Assembly (NCBI GenBank): GCA_045631425.1
Contig: JAZQUR010000011.1
Location: 1 to 64,000, forward strand
DNA: 64,000 nt
Reading direction: 5' to 3'
From: Treponema_I sp045631425
GTDB taxonomy: Bacteria > Spirochaetota > Spirochaetia > Treponematales > Treponemataceae
Shown: one piece after another, positions 1-8,065 of the stretch
How positions within the stretch are numbered: position 1 is the first letter of the stretch
How the letters are laid out: each line of letters begins with the position of its first letter
Translations under genes and position numbers: made by a program
Notes under the pieces: generated by a model
Database searches by the model: none
What the model saw: only the letters and a program-made list of their open reading frames with translations
What the model was told of the DNA's origin: nothing

Positions 1-51
1 ATGATAAGGAACTTTATAAAAGAGAAGTTGATTTATCAAATTTTGTTTTAA
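1..51 (+). CDS. possible 3' end of an upstream gene
   Basis: The frame from base 1 stays open for 16 codons to a TAA at 49-51, eleven bases before the next gene. It is probably the C-terminal tail of a gene cut by the window edge, ending in the peptide KLIYQILF. It is too short to assign, and chance is a real alternative. Confidence 0.25.
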   Translation: MIRNFIKEKLIYQILF

Positions 52-61
52 GGATATAGAA

Positions 62-1960
62 ATGAAATCTAAATTTTTTAGAAATTTTGTGTTTTTTATG
101 ATGATGGTTTCTGTAGTTTCTCTAGGATTTGCAAAAGGTTCTAAAGATGCAGAAAGTTCAGCAACTATGGGACAAACTCCACAAACTTTACCAGACTGGT
201 CAGAAGAAAGACCGATTCCGGATTTTGGCTTTTCTGATGGAGAAATACCAACTCCTCCAGAAGGCTTCCCAGAAGGATTTCCTGAAGATTTTGACCCAAC
301 TAACTTTGGCCCTGCAAAAGGCGGTTTTCCAGAAATGATGGGCGGCGAACTTCCGGTAAACAATGCTGCTTCAAATCAGTCTTCAAGAAATATTTTAACC
401 AACGAAGATGATAAAATCCAAAATATCAATTTTGCATCAACTGTAGAAATCGACCTTGCAAAAGCAATTATTAAATACAGTGGAAATGCAACTGAAGAAA
501 CAGTGGATATTCAACTAAAGGACAACGGATACTTTCTTTCATCAAGTTTGGAAGAACCTCTAAATATCAAACTAAGTGGAAATTTTTCTGGAACTTTTAC
601 AGTCGATTCAACAAAAGACATAATCGCTATAACTCTCGACAATGTTGAAATTACTGCAAAAGACGGGCCTGCAATCAATTTATTGACAAAGAATAAAACT
701 TTTATCAATCCTGTAAAAAATAGCAAAAATATTTTGACAGACAGCGCAACACGTGAAGAAAACACAAAAAAAGGTGCTTTGTATGCAAAATCAGCTTTGG
801 TTTTCGACTCCATGGATGAAAAAGCTGGCACTATCACTGTAAATGCAGGATACAAAAATGGTGTTTATTCAGATGACTATATTAAAATTAATGATGGAAA
901 TCTAAACATCAACATTACAGCCCGTGATGCAGTTCGTTGTGTAAATGGTTTTATCATGAATGATGGAAATCTTGTAATTCGTGGAACTGGAACTGTGGTT
1001 GACGAAGAAAGTAAGGGAATTAAAGTTGATGGTGAAGAAAGCACAAAATATGCTGGCGAAGGATTTATTGTTATAAATGATGGAAATATTGATATAAAAA
1101 CTGTTGGAAAGGGGATTACTGCTTCATGGGAAGCTGAAGATGATGCGGAAACTGAAACAACAGCTGACGACCCAAATCCATATTTGACAATTAACGGTGG
1201 AACAATTTCAATAACAACAACAGCTTCTCCATATGAAAAAACTTTAGAAGATGGAACAGAAGTTAGTTGTAGTCCAGAAGGTATCGAATCAAAATCTGAT
1301 TTAACAATTAATGGTGGAAAAATCACAATTCGCACAGCAGACGACGGAATAAATGCTGCAATTTCAGTTACAATTAATGGTGGAGATGTTGATATTGTAA
1401 CAACTCAAAATGATGCCATTGACTCAAACGGTTCATTAACAATTAATGGGGGAAGTGTTTACGCTACTGGTGCAAGTGGTGCAGAAACAGCTTTTGATAG
1501 CGATATGTATCCTTTCGTTGTAAACGGTGGCACAATTTTTGGTGTTGGAGGTGGAAATCTAACAACTCCAAGTTCTGACAGCAAAGCAAACTCTGTTATC
1601 TGGTACGGTTCATTTTCGAAAGATAAAACAATTACTGTGAAAGATTCTGATGGGAAAAAAGTTTTATCCTATAAACCAGCTGGAAACGGTGAGGTTGCAA
1701 TTTTTTCATCACCTGCTTTGGTTGTTGGGGAGACTTACACAGCAACAGATGGCACAAGCGAAGCAACTTTTACTATTGAAGATAATGTCACAACAGTGGG
1801 AACTAATACTGGTTTTGGTGGACCTGGTGGGTTCGGTGGACGAGGCGAACAAAATGGCTTTGGAAGATCTAACGGAAACAACATGGGCGGAAAAAGAGAT
1901 TTTGGCGGAAATCCACCAGAAAACTTTGATAAAAACAAGGATTTTATCAAAAAACGATAA
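62..1960 (+). CDS. exported carbohydrate-binding domain protein (Cthe_2159-like)
   Basis: This is a 632-residue secreted protein. Residues 1-25 form a signal peptide ending near GFAKG. A Pro/Gly-rich low-complexity stretch (about 40-95) follows, then a long repetitive beta-strand region (about 120-540). In that region LTINGGxIxI-type rungs recur: LTINGGTISI, LTINGGKITI, VTINGGDVDI, LTINGGSVYA. This matches the Cthe_2159 family of parallel beta-helix proteins, known to bind cellulose or pectin-type polysaccharide. The last 50 residues are Gly/Phe/Asn-rich with no anchor motif. The start at ATG 62 is preceded by AAGGATA at a normal distance. Binding of plant polysaccharide at the cell surface is inferred; no catalytic motif is visible. 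Confidence 0.75.
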   Translation: MKSKFFRNFVFFMMMVSVVSLGFAKGSKDAESSATMGQTPQTLPDWSEERPIPDFGFSDGEIPTPPEGFPEGFPEDFDPTNFGPAKGGFPEMMGGELPVNNAASNQSSRNILTNEDDKIQNINFASTVEIDLAKAIIKYSGNATEETVDIQLKDNGYFLSSSLEEPLNIKLSGNFSGTFTVDSTKDIIAITLDNVEITAKDGPAINLLTKNKTFINPVKNSKNILTDSATREENTKKGALYAKSALVFDSMDEKAGTITVNAGYKNGVYSDDYIKINDGNLNINITARDAVRCVNGFIMNDGNLVIRGTGTVVDEESKGIKVDGEESTKYAGEGFIVINDGNIDIKTVGKGITASWEAEDDAETETTADDPNPYLTINGGTISITTTASPYEKTLEDGTEVSCSPEGIESKSDLTINGGKITIRTADDGINAAISVTINGGDVDIVTTQNDAIDSNGSLTINGGSVYATGASGAETAFDSDMYPFVVNGGTIFGVGGGNLTTPSSDSKANSVIWYGSFSKDKTITVKDSDGKKVLSYKPAGNGEVAIFSSPALVVGETYTATDGTSEATFTIEDNVTTVGTNTGFGGPGGFGGRGEQNGFGRSNGNNMGGKRDFGGNPPENFDKNKDFIKKR

Positions 1961-1987
1961 TTTTTGAAAATCTTTTGCTATAAAAAA

Positions 1988-2045
1988 AGCGTACCAATTT
2001 TCAGTGCTTCAAACTGCACTTCGGTTGGTACGCTTTTCTTTTTTT
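1988..2045. terminator. bidirectional intrinsic terminator
   Basis: A perfect 10-bp stem (AGCGTACCAA 1988-1997 with TTGGTACGCT 2025-2034) contains a second 5-bp hairpin (AGTGC/GCACT). It has a run of A on its left and T-rich sequence on its right. It lies between the convergent carbohydrate-binding and HPt genes and can serve both. Confidence 0.85.
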
Positions 2046-2056
2046 CGTGGAAAATC

Positions 2057-2395
2057 TTATAAAGTTTCCAAAAGTTCTTTTAAAGCAACAGAAGTTTTCT
2101 CAAACAAATCTAGAAGTGCATTTTTGCTCTCTTCAATATTGCCTTCTTTCTTACCTTTTAGAATATCTTCTAAATTTTTACTTGCGTTAAACAAGTCTTC
2201 TGCTCCAAGAGTTCCACTAACTCCTTTCAAAAGATGGGACAATTTTCCCCCTTCTTCGTAGTTTTGGTCAGCGATTAACTTTTCCAAATCCTCTGGCAAA
2301 AATTGAGGATCTTCAAAAAACATTGTAATCAAATCTTTATATAATTCAGTGTCATTGTCTAAACGAGCAAGTGCGTCTTCTTTATTTATTAACAT
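2057..2395 (-). CDS. HPt-domain phosphotransfer protein
   Basis: This 112-residue all-helical protein carries the HPt signature HLLKGVSGTLGA. His54 is the predicted phosphorylation site, and the following KG and GA match the family. It would relay phosphate between a receiver domain of a hybrid histidine kinase and a response regulator. No kinase or regulator gene is adjacent, so the partner is unknown. It is a stand-alone single-domain HPt, not a fusion. AGAGGT lies upstream of the ATG as a ribosome site. It converges on the carbohydrate-binding gene with a shared terminator. Confidence 0.85.
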   Translation of the reverse strand: MLINKEDALARLDNDTELYKDLITMFFEDPQFLPEDLEKLIADQNYEEGGKLSHLLKGVSGTLGAEDLFNASKNLEDILKGKKEGNIEESKNALLDLFEKTSVALKELLETL

Positions 2396-2464
2396 AAATA
2401 CCTCTGAAAAAGAAAATTTTGGGATTAAACCTTTTTTATTATAGTCTATTTGCTAAAAATTTGC

Positions 2465-2480
2465 TATAATTAACATTATG
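2465..2480 (+). promoter_or_regulatory. -10 box abutting the lepB start (leaderless candidate)
   Basis: TATAAT (2465-2470) ends seven bases before the ATG at 2478, and no Shine-Dalgarno is present. Transcription from this box should begin at or next to the start codon. The -35 position is poor (TAGTCT). Confidence 0.5.
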
Positions 2481-4244
2481 TCAAAGAAATTTATTATTTT
2501 TAATGTATTAACCATAATTTTTTCCATTTTGTTTTCATTTTTTCAATTAAGTTTTGAAAAAGATATTAGCCTAGTTGCATTTCCTTTATCAATTATTTTT
2601 TCTGTGATAGTTGGATTTGTATTTATCAAAAAAGTTTTTCTTGAAAAAAATCTCAACTTTTTACCAGTTTTAGACAAACTTTACCAATACGTTCCATTTG
2701 TTTTGCTTTGTGCCTTTATTTTTAGACGGGCTGGAAATGAAGGAACTGCTTATTGGTATGATTTGGTAACTGTTATTTTATGGATTGGTGTTTTTGTTTT
2801 TTCACTAGTGGCTTGTTATTATCTTTCTGAAAAACGAGTTTTTATCCAAAATCCTGATTTTGCTCTTGTAAAAGACAACTTTCCAAAAATCAAATATACA
2901 GGCGGAAAAAAAATATTTATAGAAACCCTTGATTGGATAGATGCTTTTGTTCAAGCAGCTTTCATGGTGATTTTAGTAAATGTTTTCGTTTTCCAACTTT
3001 ATGAAATCCCTTCTGAATCAATGGTTCCAGAATTTCTTGTAAAAGATAAAGTGGTGGTTTTCAAAACTCCATCTGGTCCAAAATTTCCATTGTCTGATGT
3101 GGGACTTCCTGTTATGAAAAAATACGATCGTGGTGATATTGTGGTTTTTAGAAATCCTCACTACGAAAATTCTCGAAAATCAGAAGTAAGAAACTATGTT
3201 TCTCAACTTGTTTACATGCTAACTTTTACAACTGTAAATCTCAATGTGGATGAAAACGGTCAACTAAAAGCAGACCCACTTGTAAAACGCATTACTGGTT
3301 TGCCAGGCGAGCAACTTATGATGCAAGACGGTGTTTTGTACAGCCGCACAAAAGAAAATCCAGAATTTACACCTGTAACAGAAGATGCTCTTTGGGCAGA
3401 ATGGAATATTGCAGGGATTCCAAACTCTACAAAACAAAAAATTCGTGATATTCCTTTGACAGAAGAACAATATGAAACTTTGCTAGAAGTTGAAAATTTG
3501 CGAAATAATCTTGATTTAGAACTTGTTGCAAAAGAATGTAAAGAAATCGCAAAAAGTTTTACATCAATTCGTGATAGACAAAATTATAGTGGACGTTTAG
3601 CTTCAAATGCTGATGTACCAAAACTTTTCTCAAACGAAGAAATGACTATCTACAATTTGTTTAGTAACGATTTATCTGTTACTCTAAAGCTTCTTTCTGC
3701 AACTGGTGGAGCAGAATGGTTTGAAGACTTTATGACAACTTGGATTTCTGGAAAACCTCAAGACAATCTTTACGATATTGCTATGTACAAACTTGATATT
3801 ATGGCAAAACTTGAAATCGGTAAAATCATTTTGCGAAATGCAGAGCTAAATCTTGAAGGTGCAACTTCAAATCAACGCCGAAATGACCCAATTAGACAAG
3901 CTGCTCTAGAAATGGGAAATAAACTTTACATGTATTCTGTTTTGAACAATTCTAGAAATATGCCAATTTTTCCAGCAAATGATGCAGAAGGAAATCCTCA
4001 GTATATTCCTGAGTACAGTTATTTTATGATGGGTGATAATCGCTTTAATTCTTTGGATATGCGCCATTCTTATGATGAAAAACTTATTCCAATGACAGAG
4101 GCGGATTCAACATCCTTGTACTATTATTCAAATATTGAGCCTCAAGCGGTATCTCGAGAAAAAATTCTCGGTACACCAATTTTGAGATTTTATCCATTTA
4201 GTAGATTTGGTATTCCGGGATTAACTGGAGAAAAAAGTCGCTAA
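2478..4244 (+). CDS. lepB: signal peptidase I (S26A), long treponemal form
   Basis: This is a 588-residue membrane serine protease that removes signal peptides from exported proteins. Four hydrophobic segments fill the first ~170 residues. The catalytic motifs follow: PSESMVP with nucleophile Ser181, the general-base Lys270 in VKRITGLPGE, and the box E motif GDNRFNSLDMR around Asp520. About 250 residues separate Lys270 from Asp520; this insertion is largely helical and makes the enzyme nearly twice the usual length. All key residues are present, so activity is expected. No ribosome site precedes the ATG; a TATAAT lies seven bases upstream. A strong terminator follows. Confidence 0.9.
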   Translation: MSKKFIIFNVLTIIFSILFSFFQLSFEKDISLVAFPLSIIFSVIVGFVFIKKVFLEKNLNFLPVLDKLYQYVPFVLLCAFIFRRAGNEGTAYWYDLVTVILWIGVFVFSLVACYYLSEKRVFIQNPDFALVKDNFPKIKYTGGKKIFIETLDWIDAFVQAAFMVILVNVFVFQLYEIPSESMVPEFLVKDKVVVFKTPSGPKFPLSDVGLPVMKKYDRGDIVVFRNPHYENSRKSEVRNYVSQLVYMLTFTTVNLNVDENGQLKADPLVKRITGLPGEQLMMQDGVLYSRTKENPEFTPVTEDALWAEWNIAGIPNSTKQKIRDIPLTEEQYETLLEVENLRNNLDLELVAKECKEIAKSFTSIRDRQNYSGRLASNADVPKLFSNEEMTIYNLFSNDLSVTLKLLSATGGAEWFEDFMTTWISGKPQDNLYDIAMYKLDIMAKLEIGKIILRNAELNLEGATSNQRRNDPIRQAALEMGNKLYMYSVLNNSRNMPIFPANDAEGNPQYIPEYSYFMMGDNRFNSLDMRHSYDEKLIPMTEADSTSLYYYSNIEPQAVSREKILGTPILRFYPFSRFGIPGLTGEKSR

Positions 4245-4266
4245 AAAAAATCGGTTCCCCGTTATG

Positions 4267-4314
4267 AAGTGTACCCCAAAAGTTGGAAACAATTTTTGGG
4301 GTACACTTTTTTTT
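4267..4314. terminator. bidirectional intrinsic terminator
   Basis: A perfect 15-bp stem (arms 4267-4281 and 4294-4308, core GTGTACCCC/GGGGTACAC) with a 12-nt loop is followed by a T run. It sits between the convergent lepB and glycosyltransferase genes. Confidence 0.9.
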
Positions 4315-4334
4315 CTAAATTATGAAAATATCAG

Positions 4335-5474
4335 TTAGTTATCAGTTGGTAAAAATAAATCTGTAGTTTTTTGAAGTGTTTTTTCCCAAGAAAAATGCTT
4401 TGCCCATCTATATCCAGTTTCTACAAGAGATTCTCGCAATTTTTCATCAGTAAGAATTTTTTCGATAGCGTTTACAAAATCATCTTGATTTAGTGGATTA
4501 AAGAAATAAGCTCCCTCTTTTCCAAATTCTTGTAAAGCTCCAGCTTTTGCACAAGCAACTGGAATACCTGTTGCCATCGCTTCGATAATTGGAAGACCAA
4601 CGCCTTCAACAACTGATGGGAAAATACAAGCATCTGCACAAGAATAAAGCTCTGGCAAATGTTCGTGTGGAAAATATCCAGTCATAAAAATATCAGAAGC
4701 ATAAGGATTTTTGCTAACTGCTTTTTGCAAAGTTGATGTAAACTCTCCATCTCCAGCCAAAACCAAACGATGAGGAAGTCCTGTTTTTTCCTTGAATTTT
4801 GCAAATGCATCCAACAATTGAATGTGCATTTTCCCTGGTTTAGAAATCCGAGTTGCATAAATGATATATGGTTTTTTGATAGCGAAGGGTTTTATCAAAA
4901 CTGTGTCGCTATCAGTGTCTAATTCAGCGTGATGATAAAAATGATTGTGATCAATTCCGTTGTAAATAACTTCGATTTTATCAGGGTTGATTTTTAACTT
5001 TACCAAATCTTTTTTTATGTAGTTACTTGCTGCGATAATTTTTGTAGCTTTTTTTAATCCATGAATTAAAAATGCTTTTTCTAAAAATGCTTTTTTTTCT
5101 TTTAACAAAACTGAAACAACGTCATTAACCACAGCAATTCCCTTTGTGGAAAATGATAATGGCAACATTCTAGAACCAGCAGGGTAAAGTACATAATCGT
5201 AATTATTTTTCTTGGCAAATTTATTTAGCTTGAAAATGTGCCAAGCTCTTTCTGCTGAAATTGTATCAGAAATGTTTATGCCTTTGTAATCAAGTTGCAA
5301 TGCTCCAGAATCGAAAGTAAATCTGTCTAATTCTGAACCGAACATCTCAAAATCAATATTTGAATATTTTTCGTTATCTTTTATCAAGTAAAGATTTTTT
5401 ACAAATGAGTGAATATACGAACCTATTCCAGAGCGGCCATGGTCACTGCAAAATACGTCAATTCCAATTTTCAT
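4335..5474 (-). CDS. GT4-family glycosyltransferase
   Basis: This 379-residue GT-B enzyme has an N-terminal acceptor domain with a glycine-rich GRSGIGSYI loop. A C-terminal nucleotide-sugar domain follows: VIYNGIDHNHFY, then YATRISKPGK, then EGVGLPIIEAMATGIPV, which holds the EX7E pair of retaining family-4 transferases. It transfers a sugar from an activated donor, probably to a glycolipid or surface glycan. Donor and acceptor cannot be read from sequence. It is a single gene divergent from a DEAD-box helicase. The ATG at 5474 has no ribosome site but lies eight bases after TAGAAT. Confidence 0.85.
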   Translation of the reverse strand: MKIGIDVFCSDHGRSGIGSYIHSFVKNLYLIKDNEKYSNIDFEMFGSELDRFTFDSGALQLDYKGINISDTISAERAWHIFKLNKFAKKNNYDYVLYPAGSRMLPLSFSTKGIAVVNDVVSVLLKEKKAFLEKAFLIHGLKKATKIIAASNYIKKDLVKLKINPDKIEVIYNGIDHNHFYHHAELDTDSDTVLIKPFAIKKPYIIYATRISKPGKMHIQLLDAFAKFKEKTGLPHRLVLAGDGEFTSTLQKAVSKNPYASDIFMTGYFPHEHLPELYSCADACIFPSVVEGVGLPIIEAMATGIPVACAKAGALQEFGKEGAYFFNPLNQDDFVNAIEKILTDEKLRESLVETGYRWAKHFSWEKTLQKTTDLFLPTDN

Positions 5475-5482
5475 AGCATTTT

Positions 5483-5515
5483 ATTCTAGCATATTATTTT
5501 CTATTATGCTATACT
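5483..5515. promoter_or_regulatory. overlapping divergent promoters, GT4 gene and DEAD-box helicase
   Basis: TATACT (5510-5515) lies eight bases before the helicase ATG at 5524. On the minus strand TAGAAT (5488-5483) lies eight bases before the glycosyltransferase ATG at 5474. An inverted repeat TAGCATA (5487-5493)/TATGCTA (5505-5511) overlaps both. Neither gene has a Shine-Dalgarno. The -35 matches are weak, so the assignment rests on the -10 boxes. Confidence 0.5.
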
Positions 5516-5523
5516 TTTTTGAC

Positions 5524-6735
5524 ATGAAACAGCTTACATCAAATCAAATTATTTTAGATAATCTTGCAAAAAAGGGGATAATTGAACCAACTCCTGTTCA
5601 AAAGCAAGTTATTCCAGAAGTAAAACTTGGTAAAAATATTCTTTTTCAATCTGAAACTGGAACTGGAAAAACTTTTGCTTATTTGATTCCTTTACTAGAA
5701 AATATTTCTTCAAGTGAAAATAAAGTACAACTTGTGATAACAGCCCCTACTCACGAATTAGCTTCTCAAATCAAAGCGGAAGTTCAAGCTATCAGTAATA
5801 TAAAAGTTGCATTGCTTATTGGTGGGGCTCCCATTAAAAGACAGCAAGAATTGCTAAAAGAAAAGCCACTTGTGGTTATCGGTGGACCTTCACGTTTGTT
5901 GGAACTTATAAATCTAAAAAAACTCAAAGTTGATAATGTAAAATCTATCGTCTTGGACGAAGTTGATAGATTGCTTTCTCCAGAATTGCGAGATGAAACC
6001 ACAGATTTAGTAAGCTCAATGCCAAAAACTGCTCAACTTGTTGCTTGTTCTGCAACAACAAAAGCTAGTATCGTAAAAATTCTAGAAGATGCACTTGCTG
6101 AAAGAAAAACTCAAACTGTAGCATCTAAAAATGATGAAGATGCTGAAAAAGCAACTGAAACTTCTTCTGTCGATGACAACAACACAGTGGAAAAAATCGA
6201 GCTTCCAATGGAAGATGTTTTAAAACGAAAAATTACTCACTGGGCATTTTTTGTGGAACAACGCAAGAAAATCGAGTTTTTGCGCAAATTATTGGCTGCG
6301 GAAAAACCTACAAAAACTTTGATTTTTACTTCTAGAGCTGACCAAGTTGAAAATATTGCAAGTAAGTTACGATTTGCAAAAGTTGATTGTGCAGCTTTGC
6401 ATGCAAAAACTGATAAAGTTGAAAGAAAACAGACTATTGATAGATTCCGTTCTGGAAAAAACAAAATTTTGATAACAAGTGACTTAACTTCTCGTGGTCT
6501 TGATTTTGCTGATATTAGCCATGTTATCCAAATGGATGTTAGCACAAACGACGACTTTTTTATCCACCGTGCTGGACGAACTGCCCGAGCTGGAAAAACT
6601 GGAATCAATATTGTAATCGGTGATGCCCACGAAATGCGTCTTTTTGCAAAGTTAGAGAAAAAGCTAGGTTTTGTAGTTTATCCAAAAGAATTGCATAATG
6701 GAAAAGTGACAGAGCCTTATATCGAAGAAGACTAA
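5524..6735 (+). CDS. DEAD-box family ATP-dependent RNA helicase (DEVD variant)
   Basis: A 403-residue helicase core with all motifs in order: Q motif (PTPVQKQ), Walker A SETGTGKT (Lys49), PTHELASQ, motif II as DEVD, SAT, then LIFTSR, TSRGLD and HRAGRTARAG. Such enzymes unwind short RNA duplexes in ribosome assembly or mRNA turnover. Motif II reads DEVD rather than DEAD; the metal-binding Asp-Glu and final Asp are kept, so activity is expected. An acidic insertion of about 40 residues separates the two RecA-like domains. I chose the ATG at 5524 (MKQLTSNQ) over one at 5506, because the earlier one overlaps the -10 box and adds only six residues. Confidence 0.88.
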   Translation: MKQLTSNQIILDNLAKKGIIEPTPVQKQVIPEVKLGKNILFQSETGTGKTFAYLIPLLENISSSENKVQLVITAPTHELASQIKAEVQAISNIKVALLIGGAPIKRQQELLKEKPLVVIGGPSRLLELINLKKLKVDNVKSIVLDEVDRLLSPELRDETTDLVSSMPKTAQLVACSATTKASIVKILEDALAERKTQTVASKNDEDAEKATETSSVDDNNTVEKIELPMEDVLKRKITHWAFFVEQRKKIEFLRKLLAAEKPTKTLIFTSRADQVENIASKLRFAKVDCAALHAKTDKVERKQTIDRFRSGKNKILITSDLTSRGLDFADISHVIQMDVSTNDDFFIHRAGRTARAGKTGINIVIGDAHEMRLFAKLEKKLGFVVYPKELHNGKVTEPYIEED

Positions 6736-6774
6736 TAGGTTTATAGGCTTTTTCTGATAGAAAAGTTTCAAGAT

Positions 6775-6832
6775 AAAGTGTTGACAATTTTCAAACTGAG
6801 AATTCAGCGGAAATTAAGCCAACACTTTTTTT
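6775..6832. terminator. bidirectional terminator with branched loop
   Basis: AAAGTGTTG (6775-6783) pairs with CAACACTTT (6820-6828), followed by a T run. The 36-nt interior holds a small CTGA/TCAG hairpin. It separates the convergent helicase and DUF4230 genes. Confidence 0.7.
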
Positions 6833-6835
6833 GTT

Positions 6836-7510
6836 TTAAAGATTTTCGGTGTTGTCTACAATTTTGACATCAACATAAGTGAAGCCCATGGCGGTAAAAA
6901 CTTGATTTAGCAAGGATTTTGCGTGATTGTTTGCTTCGTTAATAAGTCCTTCGTTGATAAGGGTTTCGCCTGTTTTATCCCTTGCTTTTTCGATTTCTGA
7001 AAGAATTTCTTGTGTTTGGATAGAAACGAAAATATTGTTGGATTCGTCAAATAGTTCAAAACCGGTAATTTCATTTGAAAGTAAAACACAACATGGCATT
7101 TCGATGTAAATTGAGTTTAAATCTCTTGAAATTGATGTTTTGATTTTTGAAATGTCTTGAATTCCTGCTCTTGCAACTCCACTAAATCGAACAATGGAAT
7201 AGCTTTTACTTATTCCAAGAAAGTTTTTTTTGATAGTTGCAATATCGCTGTAAACCATTTTCACAGTGGAAAGTTCTGCACACTGGACAAGCTCTTTTGA
7301 AACCATTGCTGATTTTGCTTGGTAACGTGATTCTGCGATTTTTTCGCTTAAAAAAGCATATCCCGAAAACAAAACGTAACTTAGCACAATTAGTAATGCT
7401 AAAATGATTATTAATTTTGTTAAAATCCCAATTCGTCTTGGAGCTCTTTTTATTCTACGAGTTTTTTGATTGGGTTTTTCTACCTGTTCTTTTGTGTTTT
7501 TTTCATTCAT
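6836..7510 (-). CDS. DUF4230 family membrane protein
   Basis: A 224-residue protein with a basic cytoplasmic N-terminus (residues 1-28, many Lys/Arg). One transmembrane helix follows (about 29-52), then an extracytoplasmic domain. The pattern FSGVARAGIQDISKIK followed by short beta strands (IYIEMPCCVLL) and an amphipathic C-terminal helix resembles DUF4230 proteins. Their function is not known. It is a single gene. The ATG lacks a ribosome site; TATAAT lies six bases upstream (7522-7517). The family call is from memory of the motif pattern. Confidence 0.6.
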   Translation of the reverse strand: MNEKNTKEQVEKPNQKTRRIKRAPRRIGILTKLIIILALLIVLSYVLFSGYAFLSEKIAESRYQAKSAMVSKELVQCAELSTVKMVYSDIATIKKNFLGISKSYSIVRFSGVARAGIQDISKIKTSISRDLNSIYIEMPCCVLLSNEITGFELFDESNNIFVSIQTQEILSEIEKARDKTGETLINEGLINEANNHAKSLLNQVFTAMGFTYVDVKIVDNTENL

Positions 7511-7516
7511 AAATTA

Positions 7517-7522
7517 ATTATA
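7517..7522 (-). promoter_or_regulatory. -10 box abutting the DUF4230 gene start
   Basis: Minus-strand TATAAT is separated from the ATG at 7510 by six bases (TAATTT), with no Shine-Dalgarno. A good -35 is not visible. This fits a leaderless transcript. Confidence 0.45.
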
Positions 7523-7653
7523 TCATAAGTTTTTCAAAACAAAAAATTATTTTCTGAAATTATTTCATTTGTTTCTTTTAATTATCATTAAGATTTTAAT
7601 ATATTTTTCCCAAGACTTTGGGAGGAGTCAGCTTTGAAAAGCTGGTTAACTAT

Positions 7654-7707
7654 TTAGGGGAAGGAAAACCACTCAGAGTCCGAAGGCCGTTGTTTTCCTT
7701 CCCCTAA
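7654..7707. repeat. 16-bp perfect inverted repeat
   Basis: TTAGGGGAAGGAAAAC (7654-7669) is exactly complementary to 7692-7707 across a 22-base loop. No T run follows, so it is not an ordinary terminator. It is the longest stem in the 7.6-8.06 kb element. Confidence 0.85.
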
Positions 7708-7901
7708 AACCCCAACCTTTCTCGGCCACGGCTTAGGGTTTCACCCTAAGAACCCAGTTGTTTTAGAATACTTCTGGCGTGTTTGGGTTTAATGTCAGAC
7801 ACGACTGTTCCAGCGTGCCGTGTTAAAGTATTTGTAAGGGCTATTAAAAAAATGTTGGGAAAAAATAATCACTTTAATTTGCCATTAGTATACGTTTTTG
7901 C

Positions 7902-7930
7902 TTGTCTTTTTGGTGAAATACTTATATCTT
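7902..7930 (+). promoter_or_regulatory. possible hflK promoter
   Basis: TTGTCT (7902-7907), a 17-base spacer and TATCTT (7925-7930) form a sigma-70-like promoter. It would give a leader of about 130 nt carrying the last hairpins before hflK. Confidence 0.35.
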
Positions 7931-8011
7931 TAAATTGGGAATTTTTTAACCCAAGTTTGCGTTGCAAACTCTCTATATAAACGCTATTTCTCACTACGTT
8001 GCGAAATAGCG

Positions 8012-8056
8012 AAAAAAGTTAACTCGGAAGTTGAAACTTCCTCATTAACTTTTTTT
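8012..8056 (+). terminator. terminator-like attenuator abutting the hflK ribosome site
   Basis: AAAAAAGTTAA (8012-8022) pairs with TTAACTTTTTT (8045-8055) around an inner stem GGAAGT/ACTTCC (8026-8031/8036-8041), followed by a T run. The Shine-Dalgarno GGAGG starts at 8057, directly after it. This places a termination decision in front of hflKC. Confidence 0.65.
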
Positions 8057-8065
8057 GGAGGAATT

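Larger units (their letters stand above)
7600..8056. other. gene-free, hairpin-dense intergenic element
   Basis: The 555 bases between the DUF4230 gene and hflK hold no convincing gene but many inverted repeats. Pairs include TCCCAA/TTGGGA (7608-7623), a 16-bp perfect stem (7654-7669/7692-7707), CTTAGGG/CCCTAAG (7732-7750), AACCCA/TGGGTT (7751-7789), ACACG/CGTGT (7799-7823), TTGGG/CCCAA (7935-7954), GTTTGC/GCAAAC (7955-7969), CGCTATTTC/GAAATAGCG (7982-8011), and a final terminator-like hairpin (8012-8055). Bases 7620-7830 look more G+C-rich than their surroundings. It could be a structured RNA, a dispersed palindromic repeat, or a mobile-element relic. A 65-codon frame (7783-7980) has no ribosome site and crosses several stems, so I do not call it a gene. 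Confidence 0.6.

Noticed and set aside
1190..1540. Tandem DNA repeats in the first gene
   Set aside because: The repetition is at protein level (LTINGG beta-helix rungs); the DNA copies are diverged and in frame.
7783..7980. 65-codon open frame in the hairpin-dense spacer
   Set aside because: No ribosome site, no recognisable protein, and it crosses several inverted repeats.
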